Below are positions 17,889 to 27,587 of a stretch of DNA of 64,000 nt, one piece after another. This DNA is from Lentzea terrae (GTDB lineage Bacteria > Actinomycetota > Actinomycetes > Mycobacteriales > Pseudonocardiaceae), in contig NZ_QFWW01000006.1 in NCBI RefSeq assembly GCF_003265345.1, forward strand, positions 117,079 through 181,078, read 5' to 3'. The notes beneath the pieces are model-generated. The model did not search any database. It had not been told where the DNA came from and saw only the letters and a program-made list of their open reading frames with translations. The translations under genes and the position numbers were made by a program. How positions within the stretch are numbered: position 1 is the first letter of the stretch; each line of letters begins with the position of its first letter.

Positions 17889-17912
17889 TCCAATCCGTAC
17901 GTACGGATTGGA
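17889..17912. promoter_or_regulatory. 24-bp perfect palindrome, candidate TetR operator
   Basis: The half-site TCCAATCCGTAC is followed directly by its exact reverse complement. It lies 31 bases upstream of the favoured GTG start of the TetR regulator at 17944. TetR proteins usually bind such dyads to repress themselves and neighbours, here probably also the P450. Confidence 0.75.
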
Positions 17913-17943
17913 TTTCCCGCCCCTGCCCTGCGACCATCTACCG

Positions 17944-18537
17944 GTGCCCAGGGTGAGCCAGGACCACCTCGACGCCCGCCGCCGTCAGATCCTCGACGGT
18001 GCGCGTGCCTGCTTCGCGCGCCACGGCTACGAGGGTGCCACGGTACGCCGTCTGGAAGAGGCGACGGGACTCTCCCGTGGTGCGATCTTCCACCACTTCC
18101 GCGACAAGGAGTCGCTCTTCCTCGCGCTGGCCGAGGACGACGCCCTGCGCATGGCCGACGTGGTGGCCGAACAGGGCCTCGTCCAGGTCATGCGCGATCT
18201 GCTGGACGAACCGGAGAAAAGGGACGAAGAGCACGCGGCGGACTGGTTGGGCACGCGCCTCGAAGTCTCCCGCAGGCTCCGCACGGACCCCGATTTCCGC
18301 GCGCGCTGGGCCGAGCGATCAGAACAACTGACCGCGGCCACCCGCCAGCGCCTCATCCGCCAGCGGGAAGCCGGCAACCTCCGCGACGACGTCGACGTCT
18401 CCGTCCTGACGAGCTTCCTCGAGCTCGTCCTGGAAGGCCTCGTCTCGCATCTGGCCATGGGACTTCCGGCGGACGACATGGAACCGGTCCTCGATCTCGT
18501 CGAAGAAACCGTGCGCCGCCACCGCCGCAACTCTTGA
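17944..18537 (+). CDS. TetR family regulator, AcnR-like
   Basis: This 197-residue repressor has an N-terminal TetR helix-turn-helix (DGARACFARHGYEGATVRRL, then GLSRGAIFHHFRDKESLFLA). The sequence pattern, including the LEVSRRLRTDPDFRARW segment, closely resembles AcnR, the aconitase repressor of corynebacteria. No acn gene is in the window; the downstream neighbour is a P450, 31 bases away. The GTG at 17944 is preferred over an upstream TTG that lies inside the palindrome. The AcnR likeness is from memory of the family pattern. Confidence 0.85.
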   Translation: MPRVSQDHLDARRRQILDGARACFARHGYEGATVRRLEEATGLSRGAIFHHFRDKESLFLALAEDDALRMADVVAEQGLVQVMRDLLDEPEKRDEEHAADWLGTRLEVSRRLRTDPDFRARWAERSEQLTAATRQRLIRQREAGNLRDDVDVSVLTSFLELVLEGLVSHLAMGLPADDMEPVLDLVEETVRRHRRNS

Positions 18538-18568
18538 AGGTTCTTCACTTAAACCTCAAGGTGGACTC

Positions 18569-19849
18569 ATGTCCACGCTGAAGACCGCCGCCCAGTTCTT
18601 CGCAGTGCGCACCCTCGTCCGCGGCTACGCGCTCATTGGTGACCCGTACGCCGGCGTGATCGCCTCCCCGCCGGACCGCGATCCGTACGCCATGTACGAG
18701 AAGGTGCGCGCCAAGGGCGACATGGTCCGCAGCAGGATGGGTGCCTACGTCACGCCGTCGCGCGAGATCTGCGACTCGGTGCTGCGCGACAGCCGGTTCC
18801 TCACGATGACGTTCGACGAGGCGTCGATGGTGCCGATCACGCTGGTCAAAAACGGCGAGAAGATCGTCAACCCGGTGCAGGACTCGTTCCTGATGATGAA
18901 CCCGCCCAACCACACCAGGTTGCGCAAGCTCGTGCAGCCGTTCTTCACGCCGCGAGCGTTGAAGGACCGCACCGAGTCCATCCAGAAGATCGTGATGCAG
19001 TACCTCGACCGCCTGGACGGCCGGTTCGACGTCGTCAGCGAGTTCGCGTCGCAGGTGCCGATCCAGGTGATCGCCGACCTGTTGGGCGTGCCGGACGACC
19101 AGAAGGAGATCTTCGCCCGCTGGGGCAGCGCGCTCGCCGAGACGCTCGACGGCGTGTGGTCGCACAAGCAGCTGAAGAACCTGCACAGCACGATCATCGA
19201 GTACAACGACTTCATCGACGTGCTGATGGACGAACGGCGCCGCGACCCGAAGGACGACATCGTCAGCCACCTGCTGACCCAGCACGCCGACCTCAGCCGC
19301 GAGGATCTCGTTGCCACGACCGGGTTGTTGCTGTTCGCCGGGTTCGAGACGACGGTGAACCTGATCAGCAACGGCGTGCTGAAGGCGTTCGAGAACCCGC
19401 ACACCGTCGCGCCGCTCGCGCAAAGTCCCGAGTACGCCGAGGGGTTCGTCGAGGAGGTGCTGCGGCTCGACCCGCCCGTGCAGTACACGATCCGCTGGCC
19501 GAAGGAGCGCCTCGAACTGGCCGGCGTCAGCCTCCCCAAGGGCATGCCGGTGATGCTGATGCTGGCGGCGGCCAACCGGGACCCGCGGGTGTTCTCCGAC
19601 CCGCTGAAGTTCGACCCGACGCGGTCCAACGCGCGCGAGCACCTGTCGTTCAGCGCGGGCATCCACTACTGCATCGGCGCGGGGCTCAGCCGCATCGAGG
19701 GCGCCATCGCGTTGCACGAGCTGTTCAAGCGGTTCCCGAACCTCGCGCCGGACGGACCGGTGGCGCGCAGGAGGTCGAAGCTGATCCGCGGCGCGTTGCG
19801 ACTTCCGGTGCGAGCGAACGAAACCAAACGATCACTGGCGGTGAACTAG
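18569..19849 (+). CDS. Cytochrome P450
   Basis: This is a soluble 426-residue bacterial P450 monooxygenase. The I-helix oxygen-activation motif is FAGFETT near residue 254, the K-helix ExxR is in EEVLRLD, and the haem-cysteine loop is FSAGIHYCIGAGL near residue 358. It needs a ferredoxin and reductase, not found nearby. It is probably co-transcribed with the TetR gene 31 bases upstream, which would make it the likely regulated target. Substrate unknown. Confidence 0.95.
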   Translation: MSTLKTAAQFFAVRTLVRGYALIGDPYAGVIASPPDRDPYAMYEKVRAKGDMVRSRMGAYVTPSREICDSVLRDSRFLTMTFDEASMVPITLVKNGEKIVNPVQDSFLMMNPPNHTRLRKLVQPFFTPRALKDRTESIQKIVMQYLDRLDGRFDVVSEFASQVPIQVIADLLGVPDDQKEIFARWGSALAETLDGVWSHKQLKNLHSTIIEYNDFIDVLMDERRRDPKDDIVSHLLTQHADLSREDLVATTGLLLFAGFETTVNLISNGVLKAFENPHTVAPLAQSPEYAEGFVEEVLRLDPPVQYTIRWPKERLELAGVSLPKGMPVMLMLAAANRDPRVFSDPLKFDPTRSNAREHLSFSAGIHYCIGAGLSRIEGAIALHELFKRFPNLAPDGPVARRRSKLIRGALRLPVRANETKRSLAVN

Positions 19850-19953
19850 AGCTGACGTGGGGCGAAATTCGTCGCTGCACGTGCTCGACTTCACCCGCGT
19901 GGAGCAATGTTCGTGCCCCAATGACACATCTCCGTAGTGCATCCTTGAAGGCA

Positions 19954-19998
19954 GAGAGGGAGACCCGCCGCACCGCCGCCGCGACGGGCCTCCCTCTC
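19954..19998. terminator. Hairpin terminator between P450 and peptide transporter
   Basis: Fourteen-base arms (GAGAGGGAGACCCG against CGGGCCTCCCTCTC) pair with one mismatch around a 17-base loop. It lies between two convergent genes. Confidence 0.65.
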
Positions 19999-20015
19999 GC
20001 CCTTTCTCAAGCGAC

Positions 20016-21491
20016 TTACTCGACGCCCGCCATGAGCTTGCGGATCGCCGGAGCCGCCACCGCCAGCGCGACACCGAGCACCACGGCCGCGCCGCCCAGC
20101 GTGAAGAAGTACGCCGACGGGCTCGTCGTGTAGAACTTCACGAGCTGCGCGGCCACACCGGTGCCGGCCGAGACCGCGAGGAACCACAGGCTCATCGTCT
20201 GCGACGCGAACGCCCTGGGCGCCAGCTTCGTCGTGACGGACAGGCCGACCGGCGACAGCATGAGCTCACCGCAGGTCATGATCAGGAACATCAGCACCAG
20301 CCAGAGCGGCGTGACCTTGCCGTCGGCCGCCGAGTTGCTCGCGAAGTACATGAGCACGAACGACAGCCCGACGAGCACCAGCGCACCGGCGAACTTGCGC
20401 GGCGTCGACGGCGCGCGGTCGGCGAGCTTCACCCACAGCCACGCGAACACCGGCGCCAGCACGATGATCATGATCGGGTTGATCGACTGGAACCACGCGA
20501 CCGGGAACGCCCAGCCGAACACCTGGTTGTCCACGCGCGAGTCGGCGAACTCCGCGATGACCGACGCGCTCTGCTCGAAGATCAGCCAGAACATCGCCGC
20601 CGCGACGAACAGCGGGATGTACGCGAGCACGCGCGGCTTCTCCTCCGGCAGCGTCTTCTTGCTGCGGTACATCACCGTGAAATACGTGATCGGCAGGACG
20701 ATCGACATGATGCTGATCATCAGGATGACGCCCTCGACGCCACCGAGCAGGTACGACACCACGCCCAGCGCGCCGATCGCGACGACGATGGCAGCGATCA
20801 GGCCGTAGATGCGGCCCTTTTCGGCGACGGGCAACGGGTTCGGCGCCACCGCCGCCGCACCGCGCAGGTACTTGCGGCCGATCCGGTACTGGACCAGGCC
20901 GAGCGCCATGCCGACCGCGGCCACCGCGAAGCCCGCGTGGAAGCTGATGCCGTCCGCGAGCGCACCGGTGATCAGCGGCGACACGAAGCCACCGATGTTG
21001 ATCGCCATGTAGAAGATCGTGAAGCCGGCGTCGCGACGCGTGTCGTGCTGCTCGTAGAGGCCGCCGACGACGGTCGAGATGTTCGGCTTGAGCAGACCCG
21101 TGCCGAGGACGATGAAGATCAGGCCCAGGTACACGCCCGCGATGCCGATGGGCAGCGCGAGAGAGATGTGGCCGCACATGATGAGCACGCCGCCGTAGAA
21201 CGTGGCGCGCTGGCCGCCCCACACGCGGTCCGCGAGCCACCCGCCCGCGACACCGGACATGTAGACCGCGGTGCCGTAGATGGCGACGACGGACAGCGCG
21301 AGCGCCTTGTCGATGCCGAGACCGCCCTCGGACACGGCCGTCCACAGGTAGAGGCCGAGGATGGCCTTCATCCCGTAGAACGAGAACCGTTCCCAGAGCT
21401 CGGTGAAGAACAGCGTGGACAGGCCTCGGGGGTGCCCGAAGAAGCCTTTGTCCTGCGCGGAGATGCTGGCGCTGGGTGCGCTCACAGTCAT
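20016..21491 (-). CDS. POT/PTR2 family proton-dependent oligopeptide transporter
   Basis: This 491-residue major-facilitator protein imports di- and tripeptides with protons. The PTR signature ELWERFSFYGMKAILGLYL lies near residue 30, and the family motif FYMAINIGGFVSPLI is present. About twelve to fourteen helices are visible. It is standalone and divergent from the maleylpyruvate-isomerase-like gene. It could take up products of the secreted peptidases in this window, which is inference. Confidence 0.95.
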   Translation of the reverse strand: MTVSAPSASISAQDKGFFGHPRGLSTLFFTELWERFSFYGMKAILGLYLWTAVSEGGLGIDKALALSVVAIYGTAVYMSGVAGGWLADRVWGGQRATFYGGVLIMCGHISLALPIGIAGVYLGLIFIVLGTGLLKPNISTVVGGLYEQHDTRRDAGFTIFYMAINIGGFVSPLITGALADGISFHAGFAVAAVGMALGLVQYRIGRKYLRGAAAVAPNPLPVAEKGRIYGLIAAIVVAIGALGVVSYLLGGVEGVILMISIMSIVLPITYFTVMYRSKKTLPEEKPRVLAYIPLFVAAAMFWLIFEQSASVIAEFADSRVDNQVFGWAFPVAWFQSINPIMIIVLAPVFAWLWVKLADRAPSTPRKFAGALVLVGLSFVLMYFASNSAADGKVTPLWLVLMFLIMTCGELMLSPVGLSVTTKLAPRAFASQTMSLWFLAVSAGTGVAAQLVKFYTTSPSAYFFTLGGAAVVLGVALAVAAPAIRKLMAGVE

Positions 21492-21634
21492 CGTCCTCTC
21501 GTGTCAACGTTGTCACGGCGGATCCGGTGCACATTACGCCGAACGCTCGTACGGTTTGAAATCGGGGTTGCGTCCGAGTGGCCCAAATCTCCTGCCGGGG
21601 TGCGCGATTGAGCGGGATTTGATGCACTGCTGGG

Positions 21635-22198
21635 ATGGACTTGATCCAGGCGCACGGACTGGCGATGACGGAGTTCGACCGACGGGTGCGGGCGATCGCA
21701 CCGGATCAGTGGGTGCTCGGCACCCCGTGCCGGGAGTGGTCCGTCAGAGATCTCGTCGGACACCTGGTCTACGAACAGCTCTGGGCCCCTGAGCTGCTCG
21801 CCGGCTGCACCGTCGACCAGGTCGGGGACAGGTTCGACCACGACAACCTGGGCGACGACCCGCTGGTGTCCTGGGTGGTGGCGGCCGCGGCGGCGCGCGA
21901 GGCGTGGCTGGAGCCGTCGGCGTTGTCGAAGCCGGTGAGCGTCTCGTCCGGGACGATTCCGGCCGACGAGTACTGCTGGCAGATGACCACGGATCTCGCT
22001 GTCCACGCATGGGATCTCGCACGCTCGATCGGTGCCGACGAACGGATTGATCCCGAGCTTGCCGCAAGTGTGCTGGCGTATGTCCAGCGGAACATCGAGG
22101 AGTGGGGCGAAACTTCGATGTTTGACTCGCCGGTGCCGGTCGCCGACGACGCCGACGACCAAACGCGACTAATAGGACTGCTGGGACGTAAGCCGTAG
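21635..22198 (+). CDS. TIGR03086 family / mycothiol-dependent maleylpyruvate isomerase-like protein
   Basis: This is a 187-residue DinB/MDMPI-fold protein. The start region holds TPCREWSVRDLVGHLVYEQ with the family metal-binding histidine, and a second site appears in TTDLAVHAWDLARS. Members bind zinc and are thought to act in mycothiol-dependent thiol chemistry. Substrate unknown. A strong TTGACA promoter for the next gene begins right after its stop. Confidence 0.85.
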   Translation: MDLIQAHGLAMTEFDRRVRAIAPDQWVLGTPCREWSVRDLVGHLVYEQLWAPELLAGCTVDQVGDRFDHDNLGDDPLVSWVVAAAAAREAWLEPSALSKPVSVSSGTIPADEYCWQMTTDLAVHAWDLARSIGADERIDPELAASVLAYVQRNIEEWGETSMFDSPVPVADDADDQTRLIGLLGRKP

Positions 22199-22202
22199 AC
22201 CC

Positions 22203-22268
22203 TTGACACCCGCAACTCAGGTTGCGCAGAGTGATGGCACCGCCGCTTTCAGTCAGGAAAGTTCCCTG
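22203..22268 (+). promoter_or_regulatory. Promoter and dyads of the chitosanase gene
   Basis: A consensus -35 (TTGACA, 22203-22208) is followed 18 bases later by a -10-like CAGAGT. The spacer holds the dyad CGCAACTCAGGTTGCG (22211-22226). A second near-palindrome, CAGGAAAGTTCCCTG, covers 22254-22268 just before the ribosome-binding site. A repressor bound between -35 and -10 would block transcription. Confidence 0.6.
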
Positions 22269-22283
22269 TTGAAAGAGGTGGCA

Positions 22284-22946
22284 ATGCGCAAGCTCGCCCC
22301 AGGGCTTCTCGCCGTGGCCGCGCTGGTGGCCTCCGTCCTGGCTTCCCCTGTTGCCCAGGCCGCCGGCCCCAGCGCCGCCCAGCTGCTCGCCGAGCTGACG
22401 GCCTGCCAGCAGATCTCGAACGGCAAGTACAGCACCGACTCGGGCTCGGCCAAGACCGTTCCGGTCTGCGGCAAGAACGGCGCGGTTTGGTACAGGGCCG
22501 ACATGGACATCGACTGCGATGGCCAGCCCACACCGCGCTGCAACAAGAACACCGACCCGTGGTTCCAACCGGAGACCGCGTTCCAGGACTCGAAGGGCCG
22601 CCACCTGGTCGCCGACCAGCTGCCCTACACCGTCGTGCCGTCGCCGAGCGGCACGTGGGACTACCGCAAGCACGGCATCCAGGGCGGTGGCGTCGTCGCG
22701 GTCATCTTCACCAACCGCGTGGAGTACACCGTCGTCGGCGACACGGGACCCTCGAACATCATCGGCGAGGCCTCCTACGCGGCGGCGGTGAACCTGGGCA
22801 TCAACCCGAACCCGAAGACCGGCGGCACCGACGGGCCCGTCCACTACCTGTACTTCAAGAACTCGAAGGTTTCCCCGATCGAGGACCACGGCAAGGCCGT
22901 CTCCCAGGGGGAGGCCCTGGCCCAGAAGTTCCTCGACGAGAACTGA
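22284..22946 (+). CDS. Secreted GH75 chitosanase
   Basis: This 220-residue exported enzyme should hydrolyse chitosan. The internal ATG at 22284 follows an AGAGG site and gives a signal peptide ending near PVAQAAG. Family GH75 features follow: YRADMDIDCDGQ near residue 73, which holds the catalytic acid region, FTNRVEYTVVGDTGP, and IIGEASYAAAVNLGI. The length is normal. It stands alone with its own promoter and terminator. Confidence 0.9.
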   Translation: MRKLAPGLLAVAALVASVLASPVAQAAGPSAAQLLAELTACQQISNGKYSTDSGSAKTVPVCGKNGAVWYRADMDIDCDGQPTPRCNKNTDPWFQPETAFQDSKGRHLVADQLPYTVVPSPSGTWDYRKHGIQGGGVVAVIFTNRVEYTVVGDTGPSNIIGEASYAAAVNLGINPNPKTGGTDGPVHYLYFKNSKVSPIEDHGKAVSQGEALAQKFLDEN

Positions 22947-22953
22947 GGCACGT

Positions 22954-22989
22954 CGCGGCGGTGACCGGATCCTCCCGGTCACCGCCGCG
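22954..22989 (+). terminator. Hairpin terminator after the chitosanase
   Basis: Fifteen-base perfect arms (CGCGGCGGTGACCGG and its complement) flank a six-base loop, eight bases after the stop codon. No T-run follows. The rest of 22990-23202 shows nothing I can name. Confidence 0.75.
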
Positions 22990-23202
22990 GTCGCGAGAAA
23001 AGAACCGACGGCCAATCACTGGGAGCAACAACCGCGAAACGGCCGCAAAATAGCGGTCACCGACTAGCGTGACGGCCCGAATACCGCAAATTGGGGATGC
23101 TTTCCAGCCATCACACGTTCGGGTATCGCCGCAGGACAAGGCCATCTTTCCGGGGCAAGCGCTGATATTCTGGCCGACGAACACAGAGCATTCGACACGA
23201 TC

Positions 23203-23233
23203 TCGATGACATTCATCGATGGATCGCGATAAT
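23203..23233 (+). promoter_or_regulatory. Dyad and -10 box upstream of the chemosensory operon
   Basis: TCGATGACATTCATCGA (23203-23219) is a perfect 7-3-7 inverted repeat. A -10-like GATAAT follows at 23228-23233, about 40 bases before the ATG of the receptor gene. The dyad covers the expected -35 region, so a regulator bound there could control the whole operon. Confidence 0.5.
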
Positions 23234-23274
23234 CCCCTGCGGTTTGTTCACCGGGCACACGAGAAGGCAGGGAC

Positions 23275-25170
23275 ATGGCGACGAAGATCACGCGTCGGCT
23301 GCGCTTGCCACACCGCAGGCTGGGATTCCGCCTCGCCGCGGCGATGCTGATGGTGTCGGTGCCGCTGATGGTGGCCCTGGCGTCGTTCCTCACCATCAGA
23401 GCGGCCGACAGCCTCACCGAGTCGAGCAAGCAGAACGCGGTCGAGAACGTCAGCGCCGCGTCGCTGAGGTTCTCCGACTGGCTCCGCGAACGGCAGCGCG
23501 ACCTGGCGGTGACCGCGGCTGAGGCAGCGGACCAGACCTCCGCCGCCGTGATCACCGCGCTGCTGGCCGAACGGGTCAAGCTGACCCCGGAGTTCACGGT
23601 GGTGGAGACGCTGGACCTCGACGGCAACATCGTGGCCTCCAGCAGCGGGACGCCGCTGCCCGCCCGCAACGCGGACTGGTTCCGCACGGCCGTCTCCGGC
23701 AAGCCCACGCTGGCCTCGTTCACCGAGCGCGACGGTCGCATCGACTGGATCTTCGCCTATCCGATCCTCGGTGCCGACGAGCGGCCACGAGGCGTCGTGG
23801 CCGCCAACCTCACCCCCATGACGCTGCCGAAGCTGCTGATCAACCCCAACGTGCAGCAGGGCAGCGAGTTCACCGTGGTCGACGCGCAGCGCCGGCTGAT
23901 CTTCGACTCCGCGACGATGAAGGACGCGACGGACGGCGCCGCGCTCCTGGCCGCGGGTGCGTTGCGGACTACGGTCGACAACCCCGCCACGCGGCAGGCC
24001 GCCGGAGCCGGCACCGGTTCGGTCACCTTCACCGACGCCCACGGCCATCAGGTCATCGGCGCCTACGACGTGATCGACGACCTGGGCTGGGTGCTGGTCG
24101 CGCAGGACGATCTCGACCTCGTGCTGGCGCCGACGACCCTGCTGCGCAACCAGGCGATCCTCATCGTGGGGGCCGGAGCACTCGTGGCCGCCGTCATCTC
24201 GGTCCTGTTCGCCTGGCGGTCGACCCGGCCGATCGCCCGGCTCACCGACTCGGCCCGGCGCGCAGCGAACGGCGACCTCGCCACCCGCGTCACACCCGCT
24301 GGTTCCGTCGAGCTGGTCACGCTCGGGGAGTCGTTCAACGCCACGGTGGCGAGGTGTGAGCAGCTGGTCGGGCAGGCGACGGCGGCAGGGTTCGACGTGA
24401 ACTCGGCGGCCGCCGAGTTGTCCGCGTCCTCGGACCAGCTCGCAGCCACCACCACCCAGCAGAGCGTCGCGGTCACCGAGGCGACGGCGACCACGGAGGA
24501 GCTGGCCCGCGCGGCCTCGGTGATCGCCGACACGGTCGACGCCGTCACCCATCAGACCTCGGACACGCGGGACAACCTCGAGCAGGCCGAGAACGACATC
24601 AGGCTGTCCAGTGAGCGAACGCTCGCGCTGGCAGGACGGGTCAACGACATCGACGGCCTGCTCACGCTGATCAACGACATCGCCGACCAGACCAATCTCC
24701 TCGCGCTCAACGCGGCCATCGAGGCGGCCAGGGCAGGCGATCACGGCCTCGGCTTCGCCGTGGTGGCCGAGGAGGTTCGCAGGCTCGCCGAACGCTCCAA
24801 GACCTCCGCGAGCGACATCGCCTCGATCGTCTCGGCGATCCAGAGCGAGACCAACGCAACCGTCATGGCGATGGAGACGGGCGCCAAGCAGCTGGGCCAG
24901 GGCCTCGAACTGCTCGACGCCGTGGCCGAGGCGTACGGGCAGGTGCGCCTCACCACTCAGCAGCAGCGCAGCGCGACAGCCCAGGTGGTCGAGACCATGA
25001 GCCAGCTCTCCGACGCCAGCAGGCAGGTCTCGGCGACCGCGCAGCAGATCGCCTCCGCCGCGGGCAACCTCGCCGAACTCGCCGGCAGCCTGCACGAAGG
25101 CGCCAAGGTCGCGTCCGGCGGCGTGAGGGACGCCGGCAGCCTGCTCCACTCCGGCAACGGACACCGGTGA
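23275..25170 (+). CDS. Methyl-accepting chemoreceptor (WspA-like position)
   Basis: This 631-residue transmembrane sensor feeds a CheA kinase. A first membrane helix covers about residues 18-40. An extracellular Cache-type sensor (residues 45-288) follows, then a second helix near 291-312, a HAMP domain and a long coiled coil. The kinase-binding hairpin tip is canonical ([20 protein letters not shown], near residue 470). No CheR-tethering pentapeptide is seen at the end. It leads a seven-gene operon; the coupling protein starts six bases after its stop. The stimulus is unknown; in Wsp systems the receptor answers to surface contact. Confidence 0.93.
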   Translation: MATKITRRLRLPHRRLGFRLAAAMLMVSVPLMVALASFLTIRAADSLTESSKQNAVENVSAASLRFSDWLRERQRDLAVTAAEAADQTSAAVITALLAERVKLTPEFTVVETLDLDGNIVASSSGTPLPARNADWFRTAVSGKPTLASFTERDGRIDWIFAYPILGADERPRGVVAANLTPMTLPKLLINPNVQQGSEFTVVDAQRRLIFDSATMKDATDGAALLAAGALRTTVDNPATRQAAGAGTGSVTFTDAHGHQVIGAYDVIDDLGWVLVAQDDLDLVLAPTTLLRNQAILIVGAGALVAAVISVLFAWRSTRPIARLTDSARRAANGDLATRVTPAGSVELVTLGESFNATVARCEQLVGQATAAGFDVNSAAAELSASSDQLAATTTQQSVAVTEATATTEELARAASVIADTVDAVTHQTSDTRDNLEQAENDIRLSSERTLALAGRVNDIDGLLTLINDIADQTNLLALNAAIEAARAGDHGLGFAVVAEEVRRLAERSKTSASDIASIVSAIQSETNATVMAMETGAKQLGQGLELLDAVAEAYGQVRLTTQQQRSATAQVVETMSQLSDASRQVSATAQQIASAAGNLAELAGSLHEGAKVASGGVRDAGSLLHSGNGHR

Positions 25171-25176
25171 TCGATC

Positions 25177-25587
25177 GTGCAGGCCGTTCTGCTGCCCGTG
25201 CGTCAGGAGCTCTACGCACTGCCCGTGCGGTGGGTGCGGGAGGTGCTCACCGCTCCGCAGATAACGCCGCTGCCAACCGCTCCACCGGAGTTCCTCGGAC
25301 TGTTCAACCTGCGCGGCGAGATCGTGCCGCTGTTCGACACGGCGGCGCTGCTCGGCATCGGCACCACCGACGACGTGGCGTTCACGGTGGTGCTGCTGGG
25401 GCCGCAAGGTCCCGCCGGCTTGTCCGCGACGGCGTTTCCGCACCGCGCCGTGCTCGACGAGCCCACGGGCCGGTCGGAGCACCACAGCACCGCGGGCATG
25501 TTCCGGATCGGGGACCGCGTCGCGGTCCTGATCGAGCCGCCAGCGCTGCTGGCGCCGGACCGCCGGCTGTCCGCGGGGTCGGCCTGA
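25177..25587 (+). CDS. CheW-like coupling protein 1
   Basis: This 136-residue protein has the CheW fold, with LPVRWVREVL and the conserved FLGLFNLRGEIVPLFD segment. It bridges the receptor and the CheA kinase. The stop overlaps the kinase start by one base (TGATG). It is the first of two CheW-like proteins in the operon, mirroring WspB and WspD. Confidence 0.88.
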   Translation: MQAVLLPVRQELYALPVRWVREVLTAPQITPLPTAPPEFLGLFNLRGEIVPLFDTAALLGIGTTDDVAFTVVLLGPQGPAGLSATAFPHRAVLDEPTGRSEHHSTAGMFRIGDRVAVLIEPPALLAPDRRLSAGSA

Positions 25588-27587
25588 TGGCCGGGCTCGA
25601 CCTGGGACAGGTGCGGGCGCTGTTCGCGCAGGAGGCCGCCGTCCGACTGGCCCGCCTGGGGAAACAGCTGTTGCTGCTCGAACAGGCGAGCGGTGACCAG
25701 GAGCTGGTCGACTCGGTCTTCCGCGAGCTGCACACCCTGAAGGGTTCCTCGGCCGTCGCCGGGTTCGAGGACGTCAGCAGGATCGCGCACGAGCTGGAGG
25801 ATCTCGTCGACGGGATGCGCGGCTCGGCGACCGCGGCGACCGCGGAGGCGATCGACAGGCTGCTCACCGGTGTCGACGAGCTGAACGCGGCGATCGAGGC
25901 GGGCGTCGGGCCGCTCGTGCCCAGCCCCGACGCGGTAGCGGACACCATGCCCGGCCAGCGCACCGAGGAGCCCGTGCCGCCCGACGCGGCGCCCGCGCCG
26001 CGCACCGAGAGCAACGGCAACGGCGTGGTGATGGTGCCGATGGAACGCCTGGACGAGTTGGTCCGCCTCGTCGGCGAGTCGGCGTCTGCCCACCTGCGAG
26101 TGGGCCGGATGCTGCAGGAGCGCTTCCGGATCGACCCGGCCTCGTGCGCCGAGTACACCAAGCTCTCCCGGTCGCTCAACGACCTCCAGGACCGGACGAT
26201 GCGCACTCGCATGGTGCCGGTGTCCACGATGACCGACCAGATGCACCGCGCGGCTCGTGACGTCGCCAGGGCCAGGAACAAGGACATCAGGTGGGAGGTC
26301 CGCGGCGCCGACACCGAACTGGACCGCGGTGTCCTGCACCGGCTGACCGAGGCGCTGCTGCACTTGGTCCGCAACGCCGTCGACCACGGGATCGAGTCCG
26401 CGGCCGAGCGTGAGGCCAAGGGCAAGCCGAGGCAGGGCCTGATCCGCCTGCACGCCATGCAGCTCGGATCCGAGGTGATCATCGCGGTCAGCGACGACGG
26501 CGCGGGCATCGACACCGAGAGGGTGCGGGAGCAGGCAACCCGCCAGGGCGTCGACGTCGAGCACATGAGCGCCGAGGACCTGTGCGGGCTGATCTTCCGC
26601 TCACGACTGTCCACGGCCGCGTTCGTCACCGACATCTCCGGCCGCGGCGTGGGGCTCGACGCGGTTCGCACGGCCGTCGAGGCCGCCTCCGGCCGGGTGG
26701 AGGTCCGGTCCGAACGCGGCGCCGGCACCGAGTTCCGGATCATCGTGCCGATCACGCTGGCGGTGCTGCGCTGCCTGCTCGTCGAGGCAGGCGGTCAGCG
26801 GTTCGCCATCCCGTTCCACCGGGTGATCACGTCACGCAGGTACGACGCCGAGGCGGTCACTCGTGCCGAAGGGTGCCCCGTGGTGTGGGTGGACCGGCGA
26901 CCGGTGCGGGTGTCCCGGCTGGCGGACACGCTGGCGATGGCGCAGGAGGACCCCTCCGACGGGCCCGTGGTGGTGCTGGGCGACACCGCCGACTCCCACG
27001 CGTTCCAGGTGGACCGGCTGGTGGGCAGGCGCGACGTCGTCCTCAAAGGACTCGGCCCGCCCGCGCCGCACCTTCCGGTCGTGGCGGGCGCGGGCGTCGA
27101 GCCGGACGGGTCGATCCTCGTCGTGCTCGACCCGCCGGGGCTCATCCGCCGCGCCCGGCGGGCAGCCGCGACGGACGCGCCGCCCGCACCGGCCGGCCGC
27201 CACAGCGCGCGCCGGCACCAGGTGATGGTGGTGGACGACGCGCTGACGGTCAGAGAGCTCCAGCGCAGCATCCTCGAACGCGCGGGCTACGAGGTCCGGG
27301 TCGCCGGCGACGGCGCCCAGGCACTGTCCTCCCTGCGGCAACAACCCTGCGACCTCGTGCTCACCGACGTGGAGATGCCCAACATGGACGGGTTCGCGCT
27401 GACCGAGGCGATCAGGAGCACACCCGCGCTGGCCAACGTCCCGGTGCTGATGCTCACCTCGCGCGCGGGTGACTCCGACCGGCAGCGGGGGCTCGACGCG
27501 GGTGCGGACGGCTACATCCTCAAGAGCGGCTTCGACGAGGGCAGCCTGCTCACCGCGGTCAACCGGCTGCTGGGTGGCACGCCGTGA
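25587..27587 (+). CDS. Hybrid CheA histidine kinase with C-terminal receiver (WspE-like)
   Basis: This 666-residue chemotaxis-type kinase phosphorylates response regulators. The P1 domain carries the phosphorylated histidine in ELHTLKGSSA (His49). A CheY-docking P2 domain appears to be missing. P3 dimerisation (about 150-215) is followed by the ATPase domain with HLVRNAVDHGIE near residue 258, a P5 CheW-like domain (360-500), and a receiver at 545-666 with the acceptor Asp in LTDVEMPNMDG. CheA fused to a receiver and lacking P2 is the WspE/FrzE style. Its stop overlaps the cheB start by four bases. Confidence 0.95.
   Translation: MAGLDLGQVRALFAQEAAVRLARLGKQLLLLEQASGDQELVDSVFRELHTLKGSSAVAGFEDVSRIAHELEDLVDGMRGSATAATAEAIDRLLTGVDELNAAIEAGVGPLVPSPDAVADTMPGQRTEEPVPPDAAPAPRTESNGNGVVMVPMERLDELVRLVGESASAHLRVGRMLQERFRIDPASCAEYTKLSRSLNDLQDRTMRTRMVPVSTMTDQMHRAARDVARARNKDIRWEVRGADTELDRGVLHRLTEALLHLVRNAVDHGIESAAEREAKGKPRQGLIRLHAMQLGSEVIIAVSDDGAGIDTERVREQATRQGVDVEHMSAEDLCGLIFRSRLSTAAFVTDISGRGVGLDAVRTAVEAASGRVEVRSERGAGTEFRIIVPITLAVLRCLLVEAGGQRFAIPFHRVITSRRYDAEAVTRAEGCPVVWVDRRPVRVSRLADTLAMAQEDPSDGPVVVLGDTADSHAFQVDRLVGRRDVVLKGLGPPAPHLPVVAGAGVEPDGSILVVLDPPGLIRRARRAAATDAPPAPAGRHSARRHQVMVVDDALTVRELQRSILERAGYEVRVAGDGAQALSSLRQQPCDLVLTDVEMPNMDGFALTEAIRSTPALANVPVLMLTSRAGDSDRQRGLDAGADGYILKSGFDEGSLLTAVNRLLGGTP

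Noticed and set aside
22990..23274. Possible c-di-GMP riboswitch before the chemosensory operon
   Set aside because: No GEMM-type conserved loops or tetraloop-receptor pattern could be found; only a dyad and a -10 box are seen.
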